Below, in pieces: positions 8,478 to 18,479 of a stretch of 59,977 bases of DNA. How positions within the stretch are numbered: position 1 is the stretch's first letter; each line of letters opens with the position of its first letter. The position numbers and the translations under genes are program-made. Origin of the DNA: an uncultured Hyphomicrobiales bacterium (GTDB lineage: Bacteria; Pseudomonadota; Alphaproteobacteria; Rhizobiales; Xanthobacteraceae); assembly GCA_903878085.1 (NCBI GenBank), contig CAIRGJ010000039.1, forward strand, positions 1 through 59,977, given 5' to 3'. Under the pieces are notes generated by a model. That model ran no database searches. It worked only from the letters and a program-made list of their open reading frames with translations, and was not told the DNA's origin.

Positions 8478-8586
8478 TGTCATGGCCGGGCTTGTCCCGG
8501 CCATCTCGCTTAGGGACGCAAGATCGTGCCACATATATCGGGATCACCGGGTCACGCCGCGTCGCGGCGGCCCGGTGATGACAAAG
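8478..8586. repeat. Composite palindromic repeat, copy 1
   Basis: Two hairpins are joined by a short spacer: TGGCCGGGCTTGTCCCGGCCA and ATCACCGGG...CCCGGTGAT, the linker containing CGCTTAGGGA. The same composite recurs in reverse orientation at 34622-34727 and a related half at 44197-44283. It fills most of the accD-folC gap. Confidence 0.75.
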
Positions 8587-8593
8587 AAGAGTT

Positions 8594-9913
8594 ATGACTC
8601 CCATCGACTCCATCGTCGCGCGGCTGAACGCGCTGCATCCCAAGCGCATCGATCTGTCGCTCGAGCGCCTGCAACGGCTGCTCGCCGCGCTGGATCATCC
8701 CGAGCGCAAGCTGCCGCCGGTGATCCATATCGCCGGCACCAACGGCAAGGGTTCGACCGTCGCGTTCCTGCGCGCGATTCTGGAAGCCGCAAACTTGCGC
8801 GTGCACACTTACACCTCGCCGCATCTGGTGCGCTTCAACGAACGTTTTCGCTTAGGCGACGTGGGCGCGGGCAAACTCGTCTCCGACGTTGAATTGAAAG
8901 CGGCGCTGGAAGAATGCGAGCGCGCCAATGCCGGCCAACCGATCACCGTGTTCGAAATCACCACCGCCGCCGGCATGCTGCTATTCTCGCGCCACCCCGC
9001 CGATGTGCTGCTACTGGAAGTTGGGCTCGGCGGACGGCTCGACGCCACCAATGTGATCGACAAGCCGCTCGCGACTGTCGTTACGCCGATCTCCATCGAT
9101 CACACCGATTTTCTGGGCGACACCCTGGAGAAGATCGCCGCCGAGAAGGCCGGAATTTTCAAGCGCAACGTGCCGGCGATCGTCGCCGCGCAAAACCGCG
9201 ATGTACTCGCCGTGCTGGAACGCCAAGCGGCGCGGCTGCAGGCGCCGATGAAAATCGCCGGCGAGGATTGGACCGCGACCGAGGAGCGCGGCCGGTTGGT
9301 TTATCAGGACGACAACGGCCTGCTCGATCTGCCGGCGCCGAAACTCTACGGCCGCCACCAGTTCGAGAATGCCGGCCTCGCCATCGCGGCGTTGCGCGCG
9401 ATCCCGCAATTTAAGATTTCGCCAGCGGCGTTCGAGGCCGGCATGGTCAAGGCCGACTGGCCGGCGCGGCTGCATCGCCTAAGCGCCGGACGGCTGGTCA
9501 ATCTGGCCCCACCGGGCAGCGAGCTGTGGCTCGACGGCGGGCACAATCCCGACGGCGGCCGCGCGGTGGCGGCGGCGCTGGCCGATCTTGAGGAGCGCGT
9601 GTCGCGCCCACTGGTACTGATTGTCGGCATGTTGAGCACCAAGGACTGCGCCGGCTTTCTGCGCAATTTCAGCGGGCTGGCGCGGCGGCTGATTGCGGTG
9701 CCGGTCGCGGTGTCCGACAACGCCATGACCGCGGAAGCGGTGGCCGAGACTGCGCGCGCCGTCGATCTTCCGGCGGTAAGCCGTGGCTCGCTCGACGAGG
9801 CGCTCGACGCGGTGTGCAAGCTCGATCTCGACCCGCCGCCGCGTATTTTGATTACCGGCTCGCTCTACCTCGCCGGCGACGTGCTGCGCGAGAACGGCAC
9901 GCTGCCTGCCTGA
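8594..9913 (+). CDS. folC: Bifunctional folylpolyglutamate synthase / dihydrofolate synthase
   Basis: A 439-residue Mur-ligase-family enzyme that adds glutamate to dihydropteroate and to folates. The ATP loop is GTNGKGSTVAFL, and EVGLGGRLDATNV, TPISIDHTDFLG and the C-terminal WLDGGHNPDGG are FolC signatures. The start matches the family (MTPIDSIVARLNALHPK). It follows accD after a repeat element and converges on trxA, with a shared hairpin between them. Confidence 0.95.
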   Translation: MTPIDSIVARLNALHPKRIDLSLERLQRLLAALDHPERKLPPVIHIAGTNGKGSTVAFLRAILEAANLRVHTYTSPHLVRFNERFRLGDVGAGKLVSDVELKAALEECERANAGQPITVFEITTAAGMLLFSRHPADVLLLEVGLGGRLDATNVIDKPLATVVTPISIDHTDFLGDTLEKIAAEKAGIFKRNVPAIVAAQNRDVLAVLERQAARLQAPMKIAGEDWTATEERGRLVYQDDNGLLDLPAPKLYGRHQFENAGLAIAALRAIPQFKISPAAFEAGMVKADWPARLHRLSAGRLVNLAPPGSELWLDGGHNPDGGRAVAAALADLEERVSRPLVLIVGMLSTKDCAGFLRNFSGLARRLIAVPVAVSDNAMTAEAVAETARAVDLPAVSRGSLDEALDAVCKLDLDPPPRILITGSLYLAGDVLRENGTLPA

Positions 9914-9920
9914 AACGCAA

Positions 9921-9943
9921 ACGGCCGGCACAAGGCCGGCCGT
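9921..9943. terminator. Hairpin between convergent folC and trxA
   Basis: Perfect 9-bp arms ACGGCCGGC / GCCGGCCGT with a 5-nt loop lie in the 56-bp gap between the convergent genes. No strong T-tract follows on either strand, so it is a probable weak bidirectional terminator or 3'-end stabiliser. Confidence 0.6.
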
Positions 9944-9969
9944 CGCTCACAAATAAAGTCGCCCGTCGA

Positions 9970-10290
9970 TCAGACTGCGCCGCTGATCCACTGATGCAGC
10001 TTCTGCTTCGGCGCGGCGCCGACTTGGCGCGACGAGATTTCGCCGTTCTTGAACATCAGCAGCGTCGGGATCGACATGATGCCGTATTTCGCGGCGGTGT
10101 CCGGGTTCTCGTCGACGTTGAGCTTGACGATCTTGACCTTGTCGCCGACCTGGCCCGAAATCTCGTCCAGCGCCGGCGCGATCATGCGGCACGGGCCGCA
10201 CCATTCCGCCCAGAAATCGACGACCACCGGCTCCGACGATTTCAACACATCCGCTTCGAAGCTTGCGTCCGACGTTTTGCCGACGGCCAT
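9970..10290 (-). CDS. trxA: Thioredoxin 1
   Basis: A 106-residue dithiol reductase with the canonical active site WCGPC (Cys31/Cys34), the buried Asp in VVVDFWAEW and the cis-Pro loop SIPTLLMF. The ATG at 10290 is chosen; the frame continues upstream without family similarity. It follows addA on the same strand at about 100 bp, the normal order in these genomes. It reduces protein disulfides in the cytosol, including ribonucleotide reductase and peroxiredoxins. Confidence 0.96.
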   Translation of the reverse strand: MAVGKTSDASFEADVLKSSEPVVVDFWAEWCGPCRMIAPALDEISGQVGDKVKIVKLNVDENPDTAAKYGIMSIPTLLMFKNGEISSRQVGAAPKQKLHQWISGAV

Positions 10291-10393
10291 GGCACTGTCC
10301 TCATGTATTGGGCGGAAACTGCGCCCCGAAAATCGGGAAGATAATTGCGAGGCGGTGAACCTATGAACGTCGTTCGGCAGCGTCAAGGCGGGG

Positions 10394-13300
10394 TCACGCG
10401 AGGTTGATGTCCAGCAATGCGGCATCCAACGCCTCGGCGGAAAGCTCCATGAGATCAGGTACTTCGGTCCAGACCAAGGCGGCGCGCAGGGTCTTGTCCG
10501 GGTATAATTTGGCAAGCACGGCGCGGTACAGCGCCAACTGGCGGACGTAACCGGGCGGCACGTCCTCGATTCGCTGCGGCGCCGGCCGGTTGGTTTTGAA
10601 ATCGGCGATCAAAACCGAGCTTTGCGTCACCGCCAGGCGGTCGATCTGGCCCGATACCCGCATGATTTTGCTGCCGATTTCGACCCGGCCGACGATCGGC
10701 ACTTCGGCACAGCTGCCCGCCCCGTAAAGCTCGTAGAAGCGCGGATCCTCGAGTACGCGCATGACTTGCCCGGTGAGTTGCGTGCGCTCCGTGGCGTCAA
10801 GCTCGGTGCCGGCGCGGGCGAGATAGTCCTCAGCCGCCTTGGCGCGGCGCTCCGCAGGAATATCCGGTAGCGATTGTATAAGCCGGTGCAATAACTTACC
10901 GCGCAGCAAAGCGGTGGCCGAGCCGGCCGGCTGGATCGGCCGCGCCGCGTCGTCGTCCTCGACGTTCGACGGCGTGATGGTGCGCAGCGCCGCGCGTTCC
11001 GGCGTCGCGTTGACCGAGAGCCACGGCGGCAAACCCGCGAAAGTTGTGCCTTTATCCGACTCACCGGGGGCTTGCTGAGGCAGGGAATCTCCCTTGCGGA
11101 AGCGGAGAACCTCGCCGTCACCGTCGTCGGCCGGTTCGGTGACGCAATCCGGCCCGAGCGTGGCCTCGACCAGCTGATACCAGCAGCCGTCCGGAATCTT
11201 GTTTTTGCCCTGGGTGCCGCAAATCACCAGCCGCTCGGCCGCGCGCGTCATCGCTACGTAAAGCAGCCGGCGATATTCGTCGCGCGCCTCTTGCTGCGCC
11301 TGGGCGCGCGCCTCCGCCATGGCGCCGACATCGGCGGCGCGCGCGGTGGCCCAGACCAAAGCTCCGCTCGCCAATCCCAGCAAAGGCGGATCTTTCGGCC
11401 CGCCGGGCTTGGTGGTGGTATCGGCAAGAATCACGGTGTTGGCTTCCAGCCCCTTGGCGCCGTGCACGGTCATCACCCGGACTTCGTCGCGCGCCATTTC
11501 CATGTCGCGGCGCACCTCGGCGCGCGCGGCGCGCAACCAGGCGACGAAGCCCTGCAACGATGGCGTCTGCCGCTGTTCATAGTCGAGCGCAAGATTGAGG
11601 AACTCGTCGAGCGCGTCGTTGGCCTCCGGCCCGAGGCGCGCCAGAATTTTCTGGCGGCCGCGCGTGGCGCCGAGCACATGGGCGAAAAAACCGAACGGCG
11701 TCAGCTTGCGCGCGGCCTGCACCAATTCATCCAGCGTAGCATTCGCCGCCGCATATGCCGGGTCGTCATTCGCCTTGCTGCGCAGGCTGTCGCGCAATGA
11801 CGCCTTGCGGTCCCACGCCAGCGTGAACAGCTGCTCTTCGCTCAAGCCGAACAGCGGGCTCTTGAGCACGCTGGCGAGCGCAAGGTCGTCGTCGGGCAAC
11901 AGCAGGCTGTCCGCCAGCGCCATCAGATCCATCACCGCGATGTGCTCGGTCAGCACCAGGCGGTCGGCGCCGGCCACCGGAATCTCGGCGGTCTTGAGCG
12001 CGCGGATGATGGCCTCGAACAGCGGCCCGCGTTGGCGCACCAGCACCAGCACGTCGCCGGCTTTCAGCCCGCGCGACATCCAGAGCTTGACCTGACCGGC
12101 AATGCGGCGCGCCAGCAGCACGCGCGGGCTCTCTTCGCTCTCGGTATCGAATGGCGCGTCCCAGCCTTCCATCTCGCGCCTTTCGGCGGGCGCAAGCAGC
12201 GGCCACAGTTCGACCAGCCCCGGCGCTGCGTCGGGCAGCGCCTTGTGTTCCGGAATGCCAACGTCGTCGGCGGTAATGCTGGCGTAGATTTCACGCGCCT
12301 TAAATACCTGGTCGACGGAGCCAAGCACGTTCTCACCGGAACGAAATGAGCTGTGGAATTTCAAATAGCGCCAGCCTTGTTCCGGTGTATTGAACTGTCG
12401 TTCGAACACGTGGCGCATCGTGTCGAACTCCTTCGGCGCCGCGCCCTGGAACGAGAAGATCGACTGCTTCTCGTCGCCGACCGCGAACACCGTGCGCTTG
12501 ACGTTGGGCCGCGCGCCGCCGGGCAAGAACTCCGACACGATGGTGCGCACGATGCTCCACTGCTTCGGGCTGGTGTCCTGGGCCTCGTCGATCAGCACGT
12601 GGTCGATGCCCAGATCGAGTTTGTACAGCACCCAGGCGGCGGACGACTGGCTGAACAGCTCGAGCGTCTTGTCGATCAGGTCGTCGTAATCGAGCAGCGC
12701 GCGACGCTCCTTCTCGCGGGCGTAACGTGTAATCACCTCGGCGGCGATGGTAACCAGCGCGCCGGTGCGGTCGCGCGCGGCAATGGCCCGTTCGCGGGCG
12801 AGCAAAGCGCAGACACGGCGCTGCTCGGCCATCAATCGATCGAGCCAATCGGGATACGCCTTTGCGATCGCGCCGGTGACGACATTCTTGCGCGGCTCCA
12901 GCGTCGCCGTGCAGAACACCTTGAGATAGTTGTCGATGCGGTTGCGGCCGACGGCAGTGCGCGCGGCCTGCAAAGCGGCGATATGTTTCTTGTCGTTGGC
13001 CGAGCCGGTTTCGAAAATCTCGATCAGCGCCGGCCATTCGGTGGCTGGGATCAACGAATGCGAGAAGAATTCCGCCTCGACCGTTTCCCTCCTGTCGCTC
13101 GGCGCGAGCCCGAACGTCGCCGACAGTTCGGCAATCGCCGCGTCGACGCTGCCGGCGCGCGCGATCCAGGCATTGATGGCATCGCGCTCGGCAATGGCGT
13201 TGCTGACGACGTCCTTGAAGGTCTGATCGGCGGCGACGACGATGGCAGTGGCCAGCGCCTTGCCCAGCGCGCTGTCGGGCTTGGCGGACGCTTCCAGCAG

Positions 13301-13795
13301 CACGTCCAGCGTGAGCTGGTCGAGAGTCTGCGTCGTGGTGGCTTCGTCGAGCACGGTAAAGCGCGCAGCGACATTGGCCTCGAACGGGAACTGGTGCAGC
13401 AGCCGGGTACAAAAGGCGTGGATGGTCTGCACCTTCAGCCCACCCGGCGTCTCCAGCGCCGAGGCAAACAGCCGGCGGGCCCGCGTGCGCTGCGCGGCGC
13501 TGGCGGGCTTGCCGGTCGAGAGCCGGATTTTCTCGTCGAGCGCCGCGTCGTCGAGCGTGGTCCACTCCGCCAATATGCCGAACACGCGGTTCGCCATATT
13601 GGCGGCCGCCGCCTTGGTGAAGGTGATGCAGAGGATCTTGGCCGGGTCGACGCCGCGCAGCAGCAGATTGATGACGCGCTGCGCCAGCACATGCGTCTTG
13701 CCGGAGCCGGCATTGGCGGAGACGAAAGCCGATACGTCGGGATCGGCGGCGTCGATCTGCGCATCGGTGACGTCTTTGGGGATGAGGCGGCTCAT
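10394..13795 (-). CDS. addA: Double-strand break repair helicase-nuclease AddA
   Basis: A 1133-residue UvrD-type helicase with a C-terminal RecB-family nuclease, the alphaproteobacterial counterpart of RecBCD processing. Walker A is ANAGSGKT (residues 27-34); motif II is [10 protein letters not shown]; later helicase motifs include [11 protein letters not shown] and [13 protein letters not shown]. The nuclease end carries GQIDRLAV and LIADFKT. The start at MSRLIPKDV is preferred over an ATG 21 nt upstream. In relatives addB and addA are adjacent; here a toxin-antitoxin pair on the other strand separates them, so addA needs its own promoter in the 54-bp gap or read-through from addB. Confidence 0.95.
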   Translation of the reverse strand: MSRLIPKDVTDAQIDAADPDVSAFVSANAGSGKTHVLAQRVINLLLRGVDPAKILCITFTKAAAANMANRVFGILAEWTTLDDAALDEKIRLSTGKPASAAQRTRARRLFASALETPGGLKVQTIHAFCTRLLHQFPFEANVAARFTVLDEATTTQTLDQLTLDVLLEASAKPDSALGKALATAIVVAADQTFKDVVSNAIAERDAINAWIARAGSVDAAIAELSATFGLAPSDRRETVEAEFFSHSLIPATEWPALIEIFETGSANDKKHIAALQAARTAVGRNRIDNYLKVFCTATLEPRKNVVTGAIAKAYPDWLDRLMAEQRRVCALLARERAIAARDRTGALVTIAAEVITRYAREKERRALLDYDDLIDKTLELFSQSSAAWVLYKLDLGIDHVLIDEAQDTSPKQWSIVRTIVSEFLPGGARPNVKRTVFAVGDEKQSIFSFQGAAPKEFDTMRHVFERQFNTPEQGWRYLKFHSSFRSGENVLGSVDQVFKAREIYASITADDVGIPEHKALPDAAPGLVELWPLLAPAERREMEGWDAPFDTESEESPRVLLARRIAGQVKLWMSRGLKAGDVLVLVRQRGPLFEAIIRALKTAEIPVAGADRLVLTEHIAVMDLMALADSLLLPDDDLALASVLKSPLFGLSEEQLFTLAWDRKASLRDSLRSKANDDPAYAAANATLDELVQAARKLTPFGFFAHVLGATRGRQKILARLGPEANDALDEFLNLALDYEQRQTPSLQGFVAWLRAARAEVRRDMEMARDEVRVMTVHGAKGLEANTVILADTTTKPGGPKDPPLLGLASGALVWATARAADVGAMAEARAQAQQEARDEYRRLLYVAMTRAAERLVICGTQGKNKIPDGCWYQLVEATLGPDCVTEPADDGDGEVLRFRKGDSLPQQAPGESDKGTTFAGLPPWLSVNATPERAALRTITPSNVEDDDAARPIQPAGSATALLRGKLLHRLIQSLPDIPAERRAKAAEDYLARAGTELDATERTQLTGQVMRVLEDPRFYELYGAGSCAEVPIVGRVEIGSKIMRVSGQIDRLAVTQSSVLIADFKTNRPAPQRIEDVPPGYVRQLALYRAVLAKLYPDKTLRAALVWTEVPDLMELSAEALDAALLDINLA

Positions 13796-13809
13796 GCCAA
13801 CCCCACCGC

Positions 13810-13824
13810 ATCGCATAATGCGAT
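13810..13824. promoter_or_regulatory. Palindrome between addA and the divergent toxin gene
   Basis: ATCGCAT-A-ATGCGAT is a perfect 15-bp inverted repeat located 14 bp upstream of addA and 24 bp upstream of the toxin ORF. A TTGACT -35-like hexamer follows at 13832, and further TATCGC motifs lie nearby. It is a good candidate operator for the divergent HTH antitoxin and could also affect addA. Confidence 0.55.
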
Positions 13825-13848
13825 ATCGCTCTTGACTGAATTATCGCA

Positions 13849-14106
13849 ATGTGCAATATTCCATTTGTGCAGATCGCGTTCACCAGCGCGGCCACGCGCC
13901 AATGGCTTGGACTGTCCGCCGATATGCGGCGTCGCATCGACGGCAAGCTCGCTATCTTTGCCGAGACCGGACAGGGCGACGTGAAGCGGCTCAAGGGCCG
14001 TGCTGGGGCGCGGCTGCGGGTGGGTGATTGGCGGGTGATCTTCTACGTCGAGGGCGACACAATTGTCGTTGCTGCCGTTGGGCACCGTCGCGAAATTTAC
14101 GATTGA
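13849..14106 (+). CDS. RelE/ParE-type toxin of a type II toxin-antitoxin pair
   Basis: An 85-residue protein with the RelE/ParE fold pattern: VQIAFTSAATRQWLGLSADMRRRIDGKL helices, then VKRLKG, LRVGDWRVIFYVEGD and a final strand IVVAAVGHRREIYD. The motif RVGDWRVIFYV plus the terminal GHRREIY is characteristic of RelE-superfamily toxins. A GTG at 13867 (VQIAFTS) is an equally plausible start, because the upstream codons overlap a possible -10 element. The antitoxin starts 9 nt downstream. The pair sits between addB and addA, opposite in direction. Confidence 0.85.
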   Translation: MCNIPFVQIAFTSAATRQWLGLSADMRRRIDGKLAIFAETGQGDVKRLKGRAGARLRVGDWRVIFYVEGDTIVVAAVGHRREIYD

Positions 14107-14115
14107 GAGGCTGTC

Positions 14116-14589
14116 ATGAACAAGGTGCAATTCATCAAAACGGCCGACGGCGAGGAACTCGCCGTATTGCCGAAGCGCGAATACGAACGGCTCACCGCTC
14201 TGGCGGCCGACGAGGATGTCGGTACGGCCAGAATTGTGCGCAAGGCGCGCGCCGCAATCGCTGCCGGTACCGAGGTTGTGCTGCCCAAGCTCGTCGTCGA
14301 TCGCTTGGCGGCTGGCGAAAATCCGATCCGCGTCTTGCGCGAATGGCAAGGCACGACTCAAGCCGAACTCGTGGCGACGGTTGGCATCACACAGGGTTAC
14401 CTGTCCGATCTCGAAGCCGGCAAGCGAAAAGGCCCCGTCGCGCTGCATCAAAAGCTTGCCCGAGCGCTTAGCGTGCCGATAGAACTCCTGTTGCCCATCG
14501 CGGTATCGGACGAAGAGGCTAATGCCAGCCGTATCGCTGAAAACAAGCGAGTCGTAAAGGATATGAGGCGAGGCAGAGGCCAGCGATAG
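14116..14589 (+). CDS. Antitoxin with C-terminal XRE-type HTH
   Basis: A 157-residue protein. An N-terminal part (residues 1-50: VQFIKTADGEELAVLPKREYERL) resembles the non-DNA-binding half of such antitoxins; the HTH is at about residues 75-130 (VLREWQGTTQAELVATVG, ITQGYLSDLEAGKRKGPV, LARALSVPIELLLP). A GAGAGG ribosome site precedes the ATG. It should bind and neutralise the preceding toxin and autoregulate the pair. Its stop lies only 5 nt from the addB stop on the other strand, so the insertion left almost no spacer. Confidence 0.85.
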   Translation: MNKVQFIKTADGEELAVLPKREYERLTALAADEDVGTARIVRKARAAIAAGTEVVLPKLVVDRLAAGENPIRVLREWQGTTQAELVATVGITQGYLSDLEAGKRKGPVALHQKLARALSVPIELLLPIAVSDEEANASRIAENKRVVKDMRRGRGQR

Positions 14590-14594
14590 CGCGC

Positions 14595-17500
14595 TCATTC
14601 ACCGCCCTCATCATCATTGCCGCCGCTAAGCGACCATTCCTTGACGCGGGCGAGGTGGTCGTAGTCGCCGTAATGGTTGGTCCACATCGGATGGACCAGC
14701 GACAGGTAAGGCGTGCCGGCGTTTTCGAACTGCGCCGCCAGTGTCTTCAACCGCGCCAAAGCATGATCGGCCTGCGTGCCCGGCGTGCCGTCCTTGAACT
14801 TGATCTCGCTCGGCTTGCCGGCCGGCTCGCCGCCTTTCAGCGTGACGTAGGCGATCTCCGACACCGAACCGGGCGCGATGTTCTTGAAGCCGCCGCCACG
14901 GAGGATCGCGGCTTCCAGCGTCAATTGCGGCGCGAGGCCCGTGCGCACTTGTTTTTCCGTCCGACCCGCCCCTGTCTTGTAGTCGATGATGGCGTAAGAG
15001 CCGTCGCTGCGTTGCTCGATGCGGTCGGCGATCGCCGACAGCGTAAACTCGCGTTGGCCCACGGCAAATTTCAGTTCGCCTTTGATCTCGGCGTGGAGCT
15101 TCGCGATCCCGGCGCGGCGTTCGCTGTCCCACGACGCGAACCAGTGCGCGATGCGCTGATAGCGCGGCCACCAGAAGGCGCGCGCTTCCTCGTAATCGTT
15201 CAGCGGTTCGAAGCGTTTTTCGCCGAGTGCAAGCAACGCCTTCAAGGGATCGTCCGGCAGCCCGGTGGCGAACTTAAGGGTGAAATCGCCGATCGCGCCG
15301 TGGATCACGGTGCCGCGGTCGCGCGCGCCCGGCGGCGTATCGACGGCATCGAGCGGCATCAGCCGCAGAATATATTTGGCGTAGATGGTGTAGGGATCGC
15401 GCAGCCAGTCCTCGATGGCGGTCACCGACAATCGCTGCGGCCTTGCGTCGAGCGGCGGCTTCGGCGCCGGGCGCGTGGCGGCCTCGATCTTTGCCGGATG
15501 ATCGAGCGCGCGCGCGAAATCGAGATAGCGGTGGCCGCGCTGGAGGACCTCGGTCCATCGCGCCTCGCCGGCGAGCGCGCCGATGCGCTGCACGAAGCGT
15601 GAGGTCACCGTTGGCGCGCCGCCGACTTTGGCCGCGCGCGACAGCACGATTTCCGGCGCGCCCAGCGCCTGCGCGAAGTCGTGCGCCGACAGGCCGATGC
15701 GGCGCTCCGGTGGATCGAGGCCGAGGTCGCGGCGCATCGGCCGGGAGAGCCACGGATCGCTGCGGGTTTCCGGCGGCCAGGTGGTCTCGTTGAGGCCGCC
15801 GAGCACGACGCGGTCGACCGATTGCAGGCGCGCCTCCAGCGGGCCGAAGATGCGTATGCGGACATCGCGGATTTCCGGACGCCGCACCACGCGGTCGCCG
15901 ATGGCGGCCTGGAACAGTTCGGCATAGTCAGCGATCTCGACGGCGAGGCCCTGCGCTGAAGGACTGAGCGCCAGGTCTTCCAGGGCGCGGGCGAGCGCAA
16001 CGCCGTCAGGTCCGGCAAACGCCGCAACCGCGCCGGTGGCGTCGGTGCTGAGTGCGGTAACGATCTCGCCGTGACTGGCTGCAAGAAGGTTGAGCGGCTT
16101 GGCACGTCTGAGATTTTCCAGCGGCGCCAAAGCGGCGGCGAGCCGCGCGATCAACTCGGCGGCGACGTCGAACTCGTCGTCGGCAATCAACCAGCGCGGA
16201 TCGCTGCGGTGCATGGCGTCGCGGTTGGCGCGAAAGTTCGACAGCGCGTGTTCGAGGCCGCTCGATCCGCGGCGCGGCCGCGGCCCGCGCAACAGCGCGC
16301 GCTCCAGCGTGGCGATGGCTCTGGTCTGTGCGCCCGCCGCAGCGCCGAGCCGCAGCAGCGGGTGTTTCAGCAGCGCCAGCAGCGTCACCGGTTCCAGGCC
16401 TTTGAGTGCCGCTTCCACAGCGAGCCGCGCGAACACGCCGGCCGGCGTGTCGGCCAATGCATCGCCGCCGGAATCGTCGACCTCAACTTTCCAGCGCTCC
16501 AGCGCGGCGACGACGCGGCGCGCCAGCGCGCGGTCGGGCGTCACCAGCGCGGCGGTCTTGCCGGGCGTCTCGGCCGCCTCGCGCAGACACACCGCGATGG
16601 CGAGCGCTTCCTCCTCGGCATTGGCCGCCTCGATCATGGCGACCGACTGCAGCGCGTTATCGGCGGCGGCGTCGAAGGCCTCGGCGCTGCGCCGCGCCAG
16701 CCAATGTTCGGTGGTGGAAGCCGGGCGCAAGGCTTCGGACACCAGCCTCTCGCGGCCGTGCGGCGCGGGCGCGCCCAGCGGCTTGACCTCGTCGCGCGCG
16801 ATGCCGATGCGCGAGAGCAGCGCCTGCATGGCGAATTGGGCGTGACCGGCAGCCGGCAAGGCTTCATGGGTTTTGCCGTCAGCGTCGCCGGCGATCAACT
16901 TCCATGAGGCGTCATCGAGATCGGTGTCGAGGCCCGGCAGCACCACGGCGCCGTGCGGCAGTTTGGCGATGGTGGCGAGCAGCTTGGCGGTGGCCGGCAT
17001 CGAGCCGGTGGAGCCGGCGGCGATCACCGGCGCAGCGCTGTTGGCGAGACGCTTGGTCTCGGCCTCGATCAGCAGATCGCGGCGCGAGGCCGCTTCGATG
17101 GCGCCGCGCTCGGCGCGGATCGCCGGCCAGGCTACGCGCGCGATCTTGAGAAAGCGCAGCGACAGTTGCCAATAGGAATCGAGCTCGTCCGGCACCAAAC
17201 CGTCGAGTTGGTCCCAGCTCACCTGCCGCGTCGTCATATCGTCGATCAGGCGGGCGAGGTCGTCGGCCAGGCCGAGGGCTGCCTGCGGCGTGTTGGCGAT
17301 CAGCGCCGCGCCATGCGCGCCGCGCACTTCGGGCGAGTTCGCCCATTTCAGAATGAGCTCGGCCAGCAGCAGGCGGCGTTCCAGCGGCTCGATGGCGCGC
17401 GGCAAAGCGAGCGCGGCCTCGGCCAGTTCGCCGGTCGCGGCCTGCGCGAACACGATCTCGTCCTCGTCGAGGTCGCCGATGGCGACGATGCGCGGCAGGA

Positions 17501-17717
17501 TGGTGGCCTCGGCGTCCATTCTTTCCAGGAACATCTCGCGCGCCAGGCGGCAGGCGCGCCGCGTCGGCAGATAGAGCGTGGCGCGGGCCAGCTCCAGCGG
17601 ATCGTCCGAGGCCGGAAAGCCCGGCACCAGTTTGCCGGCGCGCAAGGCGTCGATCAGCGTGCGCAGAAACGGCGCCGAGGCGGGGACGGTGAAGACATTG
17701 GCTATCGCTACCGGCAT
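14595..17717 (-). CDS. addB: Double-strand break repair protein AddB
   Basis: The 1040-residue partner of AddA. It has an inactivated helicase-like N-terminal two thirds and a C-terminal RecB-family nuclease domain with SDGSYAIIDYKTGAGRTEKQV (the D-x-K metal motif) and upstream IADRIEQ. AddAB resects double-strand breaks for RecA loading. It lies 33 nt downstream of murU, probably in one transcript with tsaE-amgK and murU. A foreign toxin-antitoxin pair now separates it from addA. Length is typical of alphaproteobacterial AddB. Confidence 0.93.
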   Translation of the reverse strand: MPVAIANVFTVPASAPFLRTLIDALRAGKLVPGFPASDDPLELARATLYLPTRRACRLAREMFLERMDAEATILPRIVAIGDLDEDEIVFAQAATGELAEAALALPRAIEPLERRLLLAELILKWANSPEVRGAHGAALIANTPQAALGLADDLARLIDDMTTRQVSWDQLDGLVPDELDSYWQLSLRFLKIARVAWPAIRAERGAIEAASRRDLLIEAETKRLANSAAPVIAAGSTGSMPATAKLLATIAKLPHGAVVLPGLDTDLDDASWKLIAGDADGKTHEALPAAGHAQFAMQALLSRIGIARDEVKPLGAPAPHGRERLVSEALRPASTTEHWLARRSAEAFDAAADNALQSVAMIEAANAEEEALAIAVCLREAAETPGKTAALVTPDRALARRVVAALERWKVEVDDSGGDALADTPAGVFARLAVEAALKGLEPVTLLALLKHPLLRLGAAAGAQTRAIATLERALLRGPRPRRGSSGLEHALSNFRANRDAMHRSDPRWLIADDEFDVAAELIARLAAALAPLENLRRAKPLNLLAASHGEIVTALSTDATGAVAAFAGPDGVALARALEDLALSPSAQGLAVEIADYAELFQAAIGDRVVRRPEIRDVRIRIFGPLEARLQSVDRVVLGGLNETTWPPETRSDPWLSRPMRRDLGLDPPERRIGLSAHDFAQALGAPEIVLSRAAKVGGAPTVTSRFVQRIGALAGEARWTEVLQRGHRYLDFARALDHPAKIEAATRPAPKPPLDARPQRLSVTAIEDWLRDPYTIYAKYILRLMPLDAVDTPPGARDRGTVIHGAIGDFTLKFATGLPDDPLKALLALGEKRFEPLNDYEEARAFWWPRYQRIAHWFASWDSERRAGIAKLHAEIKGELKFAVGQREFTLSAIADRIEQRSDGSYAIIDYKTGAGRTEKQVRTGLAPQLTLEAAILRGGGFKNIAPGSVSEIAYVTLKGGEPAGKPSEIKFKDGTPGTQADHALARLKTLAAQFENAGTPYLSLVHPMWTNHYGDYDHLARVKEWSLSGGNDDEGGE

Positions 17718-17750
17718 AGGGCCGGAATCTATACACGCTTTGGCGCGGCG

Positions 17751-18479
17751 CTACTGCGCGCTGTTGCGGATCGCGGTCTCGGCGGCGGCGATGGCCTCGG
17801 GCGTCCCGACATGCATCCACAGCCCTTCCAGCCGCAGGCCGGACAGCCGTCCGGTTTCGGCGGCGCGCATGAACAGCGTGGTCAGCGAGAATTTGCCCTG
17901 CGGCGCATCGGCAAACAGCGAAGGCACCAGGATCGCCGCGCCGGCATAGACGAAGGGCGCGACCTCGCGCTCGGGCCGCGGCCGCAGGCGGCCGTCGGAC
18001 GCCATGTTGAAATCGCCACGCCCGTCATAGCCGATGCTGCCGGCAATCGGCGCCAGCAGCAGCAGCGCGTCCATCGTCGCCGGATCGAAAGTCTCGGCGA
18101 GCCGAGTCAAATTGGGCTTCACGCCGTCGATCCAGAGCGTGTCGGCATTGAGATGATAGAACGGCGCGCCGCCCAGTTCGGGCAAAGCCTTGACCACGCC
18201 GCCGCCGGTATCGAGCAGCAGGCCGCGCTCATCGGAGATGACGATCTGCGGCCGCGTGCGCGCAGCGACATGCGCGATGATTTGCTCGGCGAAGTGATGA
18301 ACGTTGACCACAGCGCGCTCGACGCCGGCGTCGCCGAGCCGGTCGAGCACATGATCGAGCAGCGCGCGTCCGCCGACCTTCACCAATGGCTTCGGTAGGG
18401 TGTCGGTGAGCGGCCGCATGCGGGTGCCCATGCCGGCGGCCAGCACCATGGCGCGGCGCGGGGAGTTCGTTGACGTCAT
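17751..18479 (-). CDS. murU: N-acetylmuramate alpha-1-phosphate uridylyltransferase (MurU-like nucleotidyltransferase)
   Basis: A 242-residue nucleotidyltransferase with the signature LAAGMGTRMRPLTDTLPKPL and metal Asp in FYHLNADTLW. Its start overlaps the stop of the upstream tsaE-kinase fusion by 4 nt (ATGA), and the pair matches the AmgK-MurU peptidoglycan-recycling bypass that makes UDP-MurNAc without MurA, known from Pseudomonas and Caulobacter. By sequence alone a mannose-1-phosphate guanylyltransferase role cannot be excluded; the coupling to the kinase favours MurU. Confidence 0.85.
   Translation of the reverse strand: MTSTNSPRRAMVLAAGMGTRMRPLTDTLPKPLVKVGGRALLDHVLDRLGDAGVERAVVNVHHFAEQIIAHVAARTRPQIVISDERGLLLDTGGGVVKALPELGGAPFYHLNADTLWIDGVKPNLTRLAETFDPATMDALLLLAPIAGSIGYDGRGDFNMASDGRLRPRPEREVAPFVYAGAAILVPSLFADAPQGKFSLTTLFMRAAETGRLSGLRLEGLWMHVGTPEAIAAAETAIRNSAQ

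Noticed and set aside
12353-13984. Long plus-strand open frame opposite addA (543 codons)
   Set aside because: Low-complexity Arg/Gly/Val-rich product typical of the antisense frame of a GC-rich gene. addA on the other strand has full helicase and nuclease motifs.
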